DNA from: Myxococcales bacterium
GTDB lineage: Bacteria > Myxococcota_A > Polyangia > Nannocystales > Nannocystaceae
DNA length: 64,000 nt
Assembly (NCBI GenBank): GCA_020633335.1
Contig: JACKDU010000001.1
Coordinates: 558,001 to 622,000 of the forward strand
Direction of reading: 5' to 3'
In this document: one piece after another, positions 20,354 through 28,440 of the stretch
Layout of the letters: each line of letters opens with the position of its first letter
Position numbering within the stretch: the stretch's first letter is position 1
Translations under genes and position numbers: made by a program
The notes under the pieces: generated by a model
Database searches by the model: none
Seen by the model: only the letters and a program-made list of their open reading frames with translations
What the model was told of the DNA's origin: nothing

Positions 20354-21862
20354 GTGGCTTCGCTGGTAGCTGCAGGGAGCGCCAAGGGCGTGAGCGAGGG
20401 CTTCGCGGAGGTCGTCGTTGGCGACGACTCGACGATCGTCGCGGTCGAGGCGAGCGGCCCCTGGTCGTCGCTGCCCTGGACCTCGCTGGTCGGTCGTCTC
20501 CTCCCGGAGGTGATCGTCGGCGGCGACGCGCCGCTCTCACCGCTCCTCCGCGGGGAGAGCGCGCTCCTCACCCTGGGCCTGGAGCTCGATCTCGGCGACC
20601 CGCCGGTCCCGGTGATCGCCGAGCTCCGGCGGATCGGCGGTCACGTCCTCGCCCGGCTCGAGCCGCGCTCGGCGGCGGCCGACGAGGTCTCGACCGAGCG
20701 GATGGCCGAGCACCGCCTCGAGGAGATCGGCGTCCTCGTCAGCGGGATCGCGCACGACTTCAACAACGTCCTCTCGGCGATCCTCGGCAACGCCGAGCTC
20801 CTGGCCGAGGAGCTTGACGACGTCCTCGCGGCCGATCCGGATCTCGCGGCCGCGGTCGCAGACATCGCCACCGCGGCCGATCGCTCGCGCGACCTGATCG
20901 CCCAGATGCTCGGCTATGGGACCAGGGCGCCGCGTTCGCAGCAGGGGGCGATCGACCTGAGCGCCCTCACCCGGGAGATGGCCCGCCTCCTCCGGGTGTC
21001 GATCCCCCAGAGCGTCACCTTCTCCTTCGTGATCGATGACGCGGTGCCGCTGGTGGTCGGCGACGCCAGCCAGCTCCGGCAGGTGATCATGAACCTGATC
21101 GTCAACGCCGCCGACGCGATCGGTGATGACGTCGGAGGGATCGCCCTGCGGACCGGGACTCTCTTCGCCGATCGCGCGCTCCTCAGCGCGGGGCATGCGG
21201 GGCCCGACGTCGTCGAGGGGGACTACGTCTTCGTCGAGGTCGAGGACAGCGGCTGCGGGATGGACGAGGCGACCCTCGCGCGGATCTTCGACGCCTTCTT
21301 CACGACCAAGAAGAAGGGCCGGGGGCTCGGCCTCGCCGGCGTCCGGGCGATCGTCGAGGCCCACCGCGGCGCGCTCCTGGTCCACTCGACCCCGGGGATC
21401 GGGACGATCTTCCGGGTGCTCCTGCCGGCCGAGGGGAGCCTCGCGCGGAGCTCGAGCAGCAGCGGGTCGCTCGCCTTCGTCCACCTCGAGGGCGTCCGGG
21501 TGATGGTGGTCGACGACGAGCCGATGATCCGTCGAGTCACCGCGCGCCTCCTCCAGAGCCGGGGCGCGGCGGTCACCTGCGCGACCGACGGCCACGAGGC
21601 GCTCGAGCTCCTGGTCGACGATCCCTCCGCCTTTGAGTGCGTGCTCCTCAACGTCAGCATGCCCTACGTCTCGGGGATCGACGTCGCCGAGGAGATGCTC
21701 GGGCTCCGGCCCGATCTCCCGGTGCTCCTGATCAGCGGCTACAGCGTCGAGGAGATCCAGCGGCGGGTCAGCGATCTGCCGATCCGCGGGATCCTCCAGA
21801 AGCCCTTCACGTCGAGCGACCTCTACGAAGCGGTGCGCGGGCTCCTCCCGCGGCGCCCCTGA
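20354..21862 (+). CDS. Hybrid histidine kinase with a degenerate receiver domain
   Basis: 502 aa, no transmembrane segments. Residues about 15-110 form a PAS-like region. The dimerisation/phosphoacceptor helix 'GIAHDFNNVLSAILGNAEL' carries H134. The ATPase domain shows 'QVIMNLIVNAADA' (N box), 'DSGCGMD' (G1) and 'GRGLGLAGVRAIV' (G2). The C-terminal receiver (about 378-500) has the acidic pair D387-D388 and K483, but the phosphoacceptor position in 'CVLLNVSMPYVSG' is Asn 433 (codon AAC) instead of Asp. The receiver therefore should not be phosphorylated in the normal way. GTG start; standing alone, divergent from the STAS gene. Confidence 0.9.
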   Translation: MASLVAAGSAKGVSEGFAEVVVGDDSTIVAVEASGPWSSLPWTSLVGRLLPEVIVGGDAPLSPLLRGESALLTLGLELDLGDPPVPVIAELRRIGGHVLARLEPRSAAADEVSTERMAEHRLEEIGVLVSGIAHDFNNVLSAILGNAELLAEELDDVLAADPDLAAAVADIATAADRSRDLIAQMLGYGTRAPRSQQGAIDLSALTREMARLLRVSIPQSVTFSFVIDDAVPLVVGDASQLRQVIMNLIVNAADAIGDDVGGIALRTGTLFADRALLSAGHAGPDVVEGDYVFVEVEDSGCGMDEATLARIFDAFFTTKKKGRGLGLAGVRAIVEAHRGALLVHSTPGIGTIFRVLLPAEGSLARSSSSSGSLAFVHLEGVRVMVVDDEPMIRRVTARLLQSRGAAVTCATDGHEALELLVDDPSAFECVLLNVSMPYVSGIDVAEEMLGLRPDLPVLLISGYSVEEIQRRVSDLPIRGILQKPFTSSDLYEAVRGLLPRRP

Positions 21863-21907
21863 TCGGGGGGCCGCCGGACGAGCCCGCGCTCGCTCAGTCG
21901 GCGCGGA

Positions 21908-24136
21908 TCAGAGCCCGCCGAAGCCGGTGTTCCACTGGAAGTTGGTCCCGCACTCGACGGGCTTGTCGTAGAAGGGATCCGGCTTCGGCCAGGCGCCGCC
22001 CCAGCCGATCATCAGGTTGTCGCGGGCGTCGAGGTAGCTCGGCTTGGGGAAGGGCTCGTAGGAGGTGACCGCCATCATCCCGCCGCGGCCCTCGGCGATG
22101 TCCTCGATGATCTCGTCGAAGTTCATCGCCAGCTCCGCCGGCAGGCCGCCCTGGGTGTAGTAGATGTCGAGCTCGGTCGGCGCGAAGAGGTTCATCGGCA
22201 GGATCGCGGTGTAGACGCCCGCCGAGCCCAGCATGTCGAGGATGTTGTCGTAGTCGTACTCGTAGGTGAAGTCGGCCTGGAGGGTCTCGGGATCCGACTC
22301 GAAGAAGTCGGAGCAGAGCATCTGGAGGACCGGCATCTCGACCGGGATCGCGGTCGGCGGCAGGCTCTCGAGGTCGATGTCGTGGACGTTGCCGATCAGC
22401 GCGCCGTCCGCGAGGTCGTAGTAGAAGGTCGAGGTCTTCGTGAAGAAGTGGCCGACGAACCAGATCTGCCAGCGGCCCTCGGAGACGCACTCCGGGTACT
22501 GGTTCCACGGGGTCGACGGGTCGTACTCGTAGCAGTAGGTCGGCCGATGTGGGAGGCCGTCGAAGGTCGCGTGGAACGAGAGGGTGTTGGCGTTGCGGTC
22601 GAAGGAGACGTCGATGTTCGCGGAGCCCTCGCACATCGACGGCTCCCAGATCTGCATCTCGCGGCCGCCGGAGGTGTCGAAGCCGAGCGGCATCGAGATC
22701 GTGCCCGCGAGGTTCTCGGTGTCGGTGACCACGGTCTCGGCGACCGGGAGGCCGCTCGGGACGGTGTCGGGGACGGTGTCCGAGAGGTCGGTCGACGAGG
22801 GGTCGGTGAGCGCGTTCAGGAAGGCGGCGAGGTATTGGACCTCGTCCTCGTCGATGTCGGCGACGACCTCCTCGGCGATGAAGTGGGCGAGGACGTCCTC
22901 GGTGTTGTTGACGATCGTCGGCTGGAGGAGCGGCTCGACCTGATCGATGTCGTAATTGAGGAGGGAGGTCTCGGGGTCGATGTAGTGGGTGATGAAGTCC
23001 TCGAGGGTGTGGAACTGGCCGGCGTGGCCGTAGGGGGCGGTGAGCGCGACGTTGCGCAGCGGCGCGGTGCGGAAGCGGAACTTGTCGTCGTCCGCGAAGG
23101 TCTCGCCGGCGCGCCCCCAGTCGTCGTTCTTGAAGCCGCCGTCGGCCTTGCCGGGGCCGAACTGCGGGAGCGCGGTGTTGTGGAACTCGAGGTCGCTCAG
23201 GTTGGTGCCGTTGTGGCAGTTCACGCAGTTGCCGCGGCCCATGAAGAGGGCGGCGCCGCGGAGTTCGTCGAGCGAGAGGGCGGTGTCGTCGCCCCGGAGG
23301 AAGCGGTCCCAGGGGGTGTCGTGGGCCGAGAAGGCGGCGATCTCGAAGCCGGCGATCGCGTTGGCGGCGTGGGCGAAGGTCATCTCCTCGAAGTCCTCGC
23401 CGGGGTAGGCGGCCTCGAAGAGGTCGATGTACTCGCTGATCCCGCCGAGGCGCGCCATGAGCGCGGCCCACTGCGGCTGCAGGAGGTCGTCGCGGAGCAT
23501 CGCCAGGTCGTTGGCGCCGAGGATCCCGCGCATCTCCCGGCGGGAGGTCACCGGGAACATCGCCTGGGCCGCGGTCGCGCCGAACTCGAAGGTGTCGATC
23601 ATCTCCTGGGTGAGCTCCTCGTCCGCCGGCGTGTCGTGGACGCCGCCCTTGGTGTTCACCCGGCCGTCCCAGAACATCGTGTCCATGGCGTGGAGGTTGA
23701 AGAGCGGGGGCGCGTTGCGGGGGATGAAGATGTTGTCCGGGTGGACGCGATCGAGCCCGAGGCCGACCGCGCCCTCGCCGATCGAGAGCTGGTGGTCGTC
23801 GTCGGTCGCCAGGAGCGGGTGGTGGCAGGTGAGACACGAGATGTTCTCGTTGCCGCTGAGGATCTTGTCGAAGGAGAGCGCCTGGCCGAGCTCGACGAGC
23901 TCGGGGCGGACCTCGGGCGGGGCCGGCATCGCCTTGAGGCCGAGGTAGTTGGCCTTGTAGCGCAGCGCCTTGGCGATCAGCTTCTGGAGGAGGGCCTCGA
24001 ACTCCGGCGGCAGGCCGTCGCGGTTGTCGAGGTCAGCGAAGAGATCCTCCTCGGGCTCCTCGACGTCGCAGCCGGTCGCAAGGAGGCCGGTGAGGCCGAT
24101 CGAGAGGGCGGTGAGCGATGAGATGATCCGTGTCAT
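21908..24136 (-). CDS. Di-heme cytochrome c peroxidase / MauG-like protein with extra C-terminal domain
   Basis: 742 aa exported protein. Signal peptide with lipobox-like 'LLATGC' (C23). Residues about 70-455 form a bacterial cytochrome c peroxidase/MauG module: two heme c motifs, 'SCLTCHHP' (C101/C104/H105) and 'NCVNCHNGT' (near 300), plus 'TAPLRNVALTAPYGHAGQFHTLEDFITHY', a typical family segment. About 285 residues follow that are foreign to that family. They contain four Cys, many Tyr/Asp and motifs such as 'FDGLPHRPTYCYEYDPSTPWNQYP', probably a beta-rich secreted domain of unknown role. The promoter region upstream is unusually A/T-rich for this window. Confidence 0.82.
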   Translation of the reverse strand: MTRIISSLTALSIGLTGLLATGCDVEEPEEDLFADLDNRDGLPPEFEALLQKLIAKALRYKANYLGLKAMPAPPEVRPELVELGQALSFDKILSGNENISCLTCHHPLLATDDDHQLSIGEGAVGLGLDRVHPDNIFIPRNAPPLFNLHAMDTMFWDGRVNTKGGVHDTPADEELTQEMIDTFEFGATAAQAMFPVTSRREMRGILGANDLAMLRDDLLQPQWAALMARLGGISEYIDLFEAAYPGEDFEEMTFAHAANAIAGFEIAAFSAHDTPWDRFLRGDDTALSLDELRGAALFMGRGNCVNCHNGTNLSDLEFHNTALPQFGPGKADGGFKNDDWGRAGETFADDDKFRFRTAPLRNVALTAPYGHAGQFHTLEDFITHYIDPETSLLNYDIDQVEPLLQPTIVNNTEDVLAHFIAEEVVADIDEDEVQYLAAFLNALTDPSSTDLSDTVPDTVPSGLPVAETVVTDTENLAGTISMPLGFDTSGGREMQIWEPSMCEGSANIDVSFDRNANTLSFHATFDGLPHRPTYCYEYDPSTPWNQYPECVSEGRWQIWFVGHFFTKTSTFYYDLADGALIGNVHDIDLESLPPTAIPVEMPVLQMLCSDFFESDPETLQADFTYEYDYDNILDMLGSAGVYTAILPMNLFAPTELDIYYTQGGLPAELAMNFDEIIEDIAEGRGGMMAVTSYEPFPKPSYLDARDNLMIGWGGAWPKPDPFYDKPVECGTNFQWNTGFGGL

Positions 24137-24372
24137 GGGGCCGTACTCCTCCTCGTGTGGGCGCGGGTGGGCATGCGTCGTCCACGGGAGGTAGGGCGGC
24201 CTCCCATGTCGTCGCTGACGCCGGTCATCGCCCGGGCCCGCGCGCTCAATCCATCGACAATGTCATCGCACGCGCTCGCCCCCGAACGGGGAAGAGCGAC
24301 GTCCAATGTATTTATAGTGTCGTCGAGGGGGTCGAGGGATCACCGAATTTTCAAAAAAAACGCTGTAGGAGG

Positions 24373-24392
24373 CTGTCCACTCGAGTGGACAG
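24373..24392. repeat. Perfect 20-bp palindrome
   Basis: CTGTCCACTCGAGTGGACAG is fully self-complementary. Its ends (CTGTCC/GGACAG) match the dispersed family but the centre is longer and paired throughout. It could be an operator or a hairpin. Confidence 0.7.
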
Positions 24393-24430
24393 ACTCCGTG
24401 TAGGTGTAGCGCTGCCGGGGTATTCGAATC

Positions 24431-24448
24431 GATGTCTCGAAGGACAGG
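24431..24448. repeat. Dispersed palindrome, site 4
   Basis: GATGTCTCGAAGGACAGG: TGTCT/GGACA arms around CGAA, 8 bp past the stop codon of the DUF255 gene. Confidence 0.6.
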
Positions 24449-24455
24449 TTTGAAC

Positions 24456-26378
24456 CTACGTGTCAGCGAGCGAGGCGATGAAGGCGGTGAGGCGAGGTGC
24501 GACCTCGGCCGCCTCGCGGATCGGCGACGAGCAGGCGCGGCTGGTGCACACATAGAGCGCGGCCGAGCCGCTCGCGGGGTAGCGCTCGCCGGGTTCACTC
24601 CATTCGATGAGCTTGCGCGGCTCGTCGGCGGCGAGGGCCGCCGCCAGGAGGGCGGCCCCCTCGGCGCTCCCGTGGGGCGCGACGATCGTCACCTCCACCG
24701 GCTCCAGGAGGAGGTGCTCGAGGGCGAGGAGGTAGGAGGCGATCATCCGCCCCTCGTCGGCGAGCGCCTGGCGATCCGCGAGGGCGACGAGGGCCGCCTC
24801 GGCCGCCGCGAGGTAGGGAGGCGGCGCACCCTGGTGGTCGACCAGGCGGTGGAGATCAATAAGGAAGCGGGCGGCCTCGCCGTTCGCCTCGAGCGGTCGT
24901 CGGCGCTCGCTGAAGACGCCGACCGCCGCGGGGTCTTCACTCGCCGCGAAGAAGGCGCGGCTCGCGGGGTCGCGGAGCTCGGCGAGGAGGCGGTCGGCGA
25001 GGTTGCGGGCGTGGGCGAGCCAGCGGCGCTCGCCGCTGCTCTGATAGAGGGAGAGGAGGGCCCGGCCGACGGCGGCCTGATCGCGGAGGTAGATCCGCGG
25101 GTCGTCGACGCCCGCTTGGTGGCGGAAGGCGCCGTCCTCACGGCGGTGATCGGCGAGGAGGCGCTCGCCGGCCGCGCGGGCGAGCGCGAGGGCGTCGCCC
25201 CGCGCGCCCGGCGGGCGATCGTCGACCGCGTCGGCGGCGCAGAGGCCGACGATGAGCGCGCCGACGAGGTCGGCGTAGATCCGGCGATCGACCGCGGGCT
25301 CGCCGAGGGCGGCCCTCTCGGCGGCGTCGAGTGCGTAGAATCCGGCGCCGCGGAGCGCCCCGCCCTCGCGCCGGAGGTCGGCGTCCTGGGCGGCGAAGAA
25401 GCCCCCGGCCTCGTCCATCAGGTGTCCCTTGAGATAGGTGACCTCGAGGTCGAGGGCGGCGAGCCAGCGCGGATCGTGGGTGCGGCGGTAGGCGAGGGCG
25501 AAGGACGTGAGCGCGCCGGCCTGGACCGCGGCGATCTTCTCGTGGTGCGGGCGATCCCAGCGGCCGCCGGTCGAGTACTGGAAGACGCCGCCCCACACCG
25601 GATCGACGAGGAGGAGCTCGCGCCCCAGGGTCCGCAGCGCCCGCGCCTCCCACTCGGCCTCGGCCGGGCGGAGGCGGGCGCGGAGGAGCGCGTGCTCGAT
25701 CGGCCCGGCGAGCGGGTACTTCTGGCGGTGGCCCCAGCCCTCCGCGGCGTGGTCGTAGGTCCCGTCGAGGAGGGCGGCGACCTCGTCACGGACGGCCGCG
25801 AGCGGGCGGACGACGGGGGCCGTCGCCGGCGCGGGGCGGCGGCCCTGGAGCGCGCCGGAGGCCGCCGCGTCAGCGAGCTCGGCGAGGAGGGCCGCGAACG
25901 CGTCGGCCTCCTGGTAGCCGCGGAGCTCGAGCACCGGGCGGGCGTCGGCGCTGAGGAAGGCGATCGCCGGCCAGCCCCAGGCGGCGTAGCGCTCGGCGAG
26001 ATCGGGGTGGGCGTCGGCGTCGACCCGGATCGTCACGAAGCGCTCGGCGAGGAGGGCGGCGACCCGCGGATCGCTGTAGGTCTCCTCGTCCATCACGTGG
26101 CACCAGTGGCACCAGCCGGCGACCACCGTCACGAGGATCGGCTTGCCCGCGGCCGCGGCTTCGGCGAAGGCGGCGCGCTCCCAGCCGCGCCAGGGGATCG
26201 GCGGGGGCTCGGAGGGGGAGCTCGCGGATGTCGCGACGCCGGCGGGGGCGTGCGCGCAGCCCGAGGGGAGGGCGAGGGCGAGGGCGAGGGCGAGAGCGAG
26301 GGCGAGGGGGAGGGCGCGCGTCCGGGCGGGGGCGAGGGCGCGGGCGCGCGGGTGGGGGCGAGCGGCGCGGTTCGGCAA
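24456..26378 (-). CDS. DUF255 / YyaL-type thioredoxin-domain lipoprotein
   Basis: 640 aa. The signal peptide is a striking (Leu-Ala)n run ending in L-P-S-G-C (C41), a lipobox. Residues about 62-185 form the DUF255 thioredoxin-like domain with 'AGWCHWCHVMDEETYSD' (CxxC at C90/C93). The rest is the YyaL/Spermatogenesis-associated-20-like alpha-barrel, with segments such as 'WGGVFQYSTGGRWDRPHHEK' and 'YLKGHLMDEAGGFFAAQDAD'. The domain order and size fit the family. Molecular function of YyaL is not established. Being an exported lipoprotein is odd, as most relatives are cytoplasmic. Confidence 0.88.
   Translation of the reverse strand: MPNRAARPHPRARALAPARTRALPLALALALALALALPSGCAHAPAGVATSASSPSEPPPIPWRGWERAAFAEAAAAGKPILVTVVAGWCHWCHVMDEETYSDPRVAALLAERFVTIRVDADAHPDLAERYAAWGWPAIAFLSADARPVLELRGYQEADAFAALLAELADAAASGALQGRRPAPATAPVVRPLAAVRDEVAALLDGTYDHAAEGWGHRQKYPLAGPIEHALLRARLRPAEAEWEARALRTLGRELLLVDPVWGGVFQYSTGGRWDRPHHEKIAAVQAGALTSFALAYRRTHDPRWLAALDLEVTYLKGHLMDEAGGFFAAQDADLRREGGALRGAGFYALDAAERAALGEPAVDRRIYADLVGALIVGLCAADAVDDRPPGARGDALALARAAGERLLADHRREDGAFRHQAGVDDPRIYLRDQAAVGRALLSLYQSSGERRWLAHARNLADRLLAELRDPASRAFFAASEDPAAVGVFSERRRPLEANGEAARFLIDLHRLVDHQGAPPPYLAAAEAALVALADRQALADEGRMIASYLLALEHLLLEPVEVTIVAPHGSAEGAALLAAALAADEPRKLIEWSEPGERYPASGSAALYVCTSRACSSPIREAAEVAPRLTAFIASLADT
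25421..25438. repeat. Degenerate dispersed palindrome
   Basis: GGTGTCCCTTGAGATAGG resembles the family but has two arm mismatches. It lies in the DUF255 gene and coincides with the A/T-ending codons TAT and GGA. Confidence 0.35.
26266..26314 (-). repeat. Hexanucleotide repeat coding the Leu-Ala signal core
   Basis: About seven to eight near-perfect GAGGGC units (plus strand) encode alternating Leu-Ala in the DUF255 signal peptide. Slippage would change hydrophobic core length by two residues per unit without a frameshift. Confidence 0.75.
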
Positions 26379-26396
26379 GATGTCCTCCTGGACAGG
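26379..26396. repeat. Dispersed palindrome, site 5
   Basis: GATGTCCTCCTGGACAGG: perfect TGTCC/GGACA arms around TCCT, directly abutting the start codon of the DUF255 gene, where a ribosome-binding site would lie. On the minus strand it reads AGGAGGACAT just before the start, so it supplies a strong Shine-Dalgarno sequence. Confidence 0.65.
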
Positions 26397-26518
26397 TCGA
26401 GAGGGGGCGGGCTGGGGGCGGCGCAGGGTCGAGGGCGCGTCCAGGGGCTACGCTGGCGAGGGCGCGGTGGTTCGCCCACGCGGCGCGCGCTTGCGAGGCG
26501 GCGGCCCCGGCCACTACG

Positions 26519-27253
26519 ATGCCCGCGATGACCCGCTCCCTCCGACTCCGTCACCCCGCCCTCGTCCTCTGCTTCGCCCTCGCCGCCTGCTCGGCCGAGA
26601 AGGGCGCGAGCGCGCCCAAGCCGGAGGAGGCGGCGAAGCCGGCGGAGGAGGCGAAGCCGGCGGAGGCGGCGAAGCCCGCGGAGGCGGCGAAGCCCGCGGC
26701 GCCGGAGCCCGCGGCGAAGCTCGGCCAGCCGGCGCCGGACTTCGCGCTCAAGGACCTCGACGGGGCGGAGCACACCCTCGCGCAATACCGCGGCAAGGTC
26801 GTGGTCCTCGAGTGGTTCAACCCCGACTGCCCCTTCGTCAACTACGCCCACGGCGAGGGCGAGCTCAAGGAGATGGCCGCGAAGGCGAGCGCCGACGGGG
26901 TGGTCTGGTTGGCGATCAACTCGGGGGCGCCCGGCAAGCAGGGCCACGGCGTCGAGGCCAACCGCGCCGGCGTCGACAAGTTCAAGCTCGCCCACCCGGT
27001 GCTCCTCGACGAGAGCGGCGAGGTCGGCCACCTCTACGGGGCGACCAAGACCCCGCACCTCTTCGTCATCGACGCCGAGGGGGCGCTGGTCTACCACGGG
27101 GCGATCGACAACGCGCCGATGGGCGAGGTCCGCGACGCCGGGGCCGAGAAGATCAACTACGTCGCGGCCGCGCTCGCCGATCTCAAGGAGAAGCGGCCGG
27201 TGGCGACCGCCGAGACGGCGGCCTACGGGTGCTCGGTGAAGTACGGATCGTAG
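26519..27253 (+). CDS. Exported thioredoxin-fold (redoxin / TlpA-like) lipoprotein
   Basis: 244 aa. Signal peptide with lipobox L-A-A-C (C24; numbering from the first of two close ATGs). An Ala/Lys/Pro/Glu repeat linker (residues about 30-70) precedes a redoxin domain: 'LGQPAPDFALKDLDGAEHTLAQYRGKVVVLEWFNPDCPFVNYAHG'. A single cysteine stands at the active site (NPDCPF), as in 1-Cys peroxiredoxin-like family members; 'TKTPHLFVIDAEG' holds the cis-proline. It probably works in thiol redox at the periplasmic side. It is followed 7 bp later by the HEAT-like gene. Confidence 0.85.
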   Translation: MPAMTRSLRLRHPALVLCFALAACSAEKGASAPKPEEAAKPAEEAKPAEAAKPAEAAKPAAPEPAAKLGQPAPDFALKDLDGAEHTLAQYRGKVVVLEWFNPDCPFVNYAHGEGELKEMAAKASADGVVWLAINSGAPGKQGHGVEANRAGVDKFKLAHPVLLDESGEVGHLYGATKTPHLFVIDAEGALVYHGAIDNAPMGEVRDAGAEKINYVAAALADLKEKRPVATAETAAYGCSVKYGS

Positions 27254-27260
27254 GGGCGCG

Positions 27261-28397
27261 ATGGGAGGAGCTGCCAGCGACGCGGTCGCCACGGTGATCG
27301 AGCGGGCACCGGAGCTCTTCCTGCGGGAGGCCGCGCCGGCGCAGCGGGCCGCGGTGGCGGTCGAGCGGATCCTCCGGGCGTCGCGGCTCGCGCTGATCCC
27401 GGCGCTCGATCGGGCGCTGCGTGACGGCGGCCTCCATCGTCGCCTCGGCCGGAGCTTCCTCGAGGTCACGCCCTCCCAGGTCGCCCGCCTCGATCGCCTG
27501 CCGGAGGGTCCGCGCTGCGCGGCCCTCGGGATCGCCAGCCTCCTCCGCAGCGGCCACGTCCGCGAGGCGGCGGTCGACGGCCTCGCGCCGCTCCGCGGCG
27601 ATCCCCTGGCGGCGGCGCTGCTGATCAACCGCCTCAACGACTACGTCGGCGTCGTCGCCGATCGTGCATGGGCTGCCCTTGAGGACAGGTTGCACGCGAG
27701 CCTCGCCGGGGTGATGGTCCAGGCGCTGCCGCTGGTCGAGCGGATGGGCGCCTGGGTGCGCGCGGGCGAGCTCCGGCGAGGGCGGCTGCGGGCCTTCTTC
27801 CTGATGGAGGAGCGCCGCTGTCGGGACGCCCTCTGGGGGGCGCTGCGGGCCGCCGACGGCGACGTCGTCGGCGCGGCCGCCCGCCTCCTGGCCGAGCGCC
27901 ACGCCGGCGCGCCCGAGCTGGTCCCGGTGCTGGCGGCCGCGCTCGAGTGCCGCGATCCCCGGGTCCGGCGCTGGGCGGCCCGCTGCGCCGCCGATCGTCG
28001 GGTGGCCTCGCCGGCGGTCCTCGAGGCGATCGCGCCCCACCTGGCGGCGGATCGCCTGCCGGCGCTGCGGGTGATCGGGGTCGGCGTCGCCGCCCATCGC
28101 GGCGATCTCGAGGCGCTGCGGCGGGCGGCGTTCGACGGCAACGCCGAGGTCCGGCACCACGCGCGGGTCCACCTCGCGGCGGCCGGGGCTGCCCTCGACT
28201 ATCGGAGCGTCGCCCTCGAGGCCCTCGGGCGGCTGGGGCTGCGGCGGGACGCGGCGATCGGCGCGCTGGCGACGCTCTCCGACTTCGGCAGGGCGGAGGA
28301 TCGCCCGCGGGTCGCCCCCTTCGCTGGAGATCCGCGGCCGCGGGTCGCCCGCGAGGCGGCCCGGACCCTGGCGATGCTCGACGCGATCGGCGGCTAG
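27261..28397 (+). CDS. HEAT-repeat-like protein of unknown function
   Basis: 378 aa, cytoplasmic, Ala/Arg/Leu-rich. Amphipathic helix pairs recur every 30 or so residues ('RDPRVRRWAARCAAD...', 'GNAEVRHHARVHLAAAG', 'GDPRPRVAREAARTLAML'), the pattern of HEAT or PBS-lyase repeats, which usually form protein-binding scaffolds. No enzyme motif was found. It is probably in an operon with the TlpA-like gene. A dispersed palindrome inside the gene (27672-27689) coincides with the codons CTT, AGG and TTG. Confidence 0.7.
   Translation: MGGAASDAVATVIERAPELFLREAAPAQRAAVAVERILRASRLALIPALDRALRDGGLHRRLGRSFLEVTPSQVARLDRLPEGPRCAALGIASLLRSGHVREAAVDGLAPLRGDPLAAALLINRLNDYVGVVADRAWAALEDRLHASLAGVMVQALPLVERMGAWVRAGELRRGRLRAFFLMEERRCRDALWGALRAADGDVVGAAARLLAERHAGAPELVPVLAAALECRDPRVRRWAARCAADRRVASPAVLEAIAPHLAADRLPALRVIGVGVAAHRGDLEALRRAAFDGNAEVRHHARVHLAAAGAALDYRSVALEALGRLGLRRDAAIGALATLSDFGRAEDRPRVAPFAGDPRPRVAREAARTLAMLDAIGG
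27672..27689. repeat. Dispersed palindrome, site 6
   Basis: GCTGCCCTTGAGGACAGG: arms CTGCCC/GGACAG (one mismatch) around TTGA, in the HEAT-like gene. Confidence 0.5.
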
Positions 28398-28415
28398 GTG
28401 GCGCCGCATTTCATA

Positions 28416-28433
28416 TCTGTCTTTTCAGACAGG
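28416..28433. repeat. Dispersed palindrome, site 7, between convergent genes
   Basis: TCTGTCTTTTCAGACAGG: perfect CTGTCT/AGACAG arms around TTTC in the 43-bp gap between two convergent genes. It may act as a bidirectional terminator. Confidence 0.6.
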
Positions 28434-28440
28434 ATCGTCG

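Larger units (their letters stand above)
24137..24455. promoter_or_regulatory. A/T-rich intergenic region with palindromes
   Basis: This 319-bp gap between two minus-strand genes holds no convincing gene. It contains TTTATA on the plus strand at 24311-24316 (TATAAA toward the peroxidase gene, a possible -10), an A8 run near 24354, a perfect 20-bp palindrome at 24373-24392, a dispersed-motif site at 24431-24448, and the self-complementary AGGTTTGAACCT just before the next stop codon. Confidence 0.5.

Noticed and set aside
24431..24460. A tRNA-like T-arm on the minus strand (GTAGGTTCAAACCTGTCC).
   Set aside because: The loop is one base short, two of five stem pairs are G-U, and no acceptor, D or anticodon arms are found nearby.
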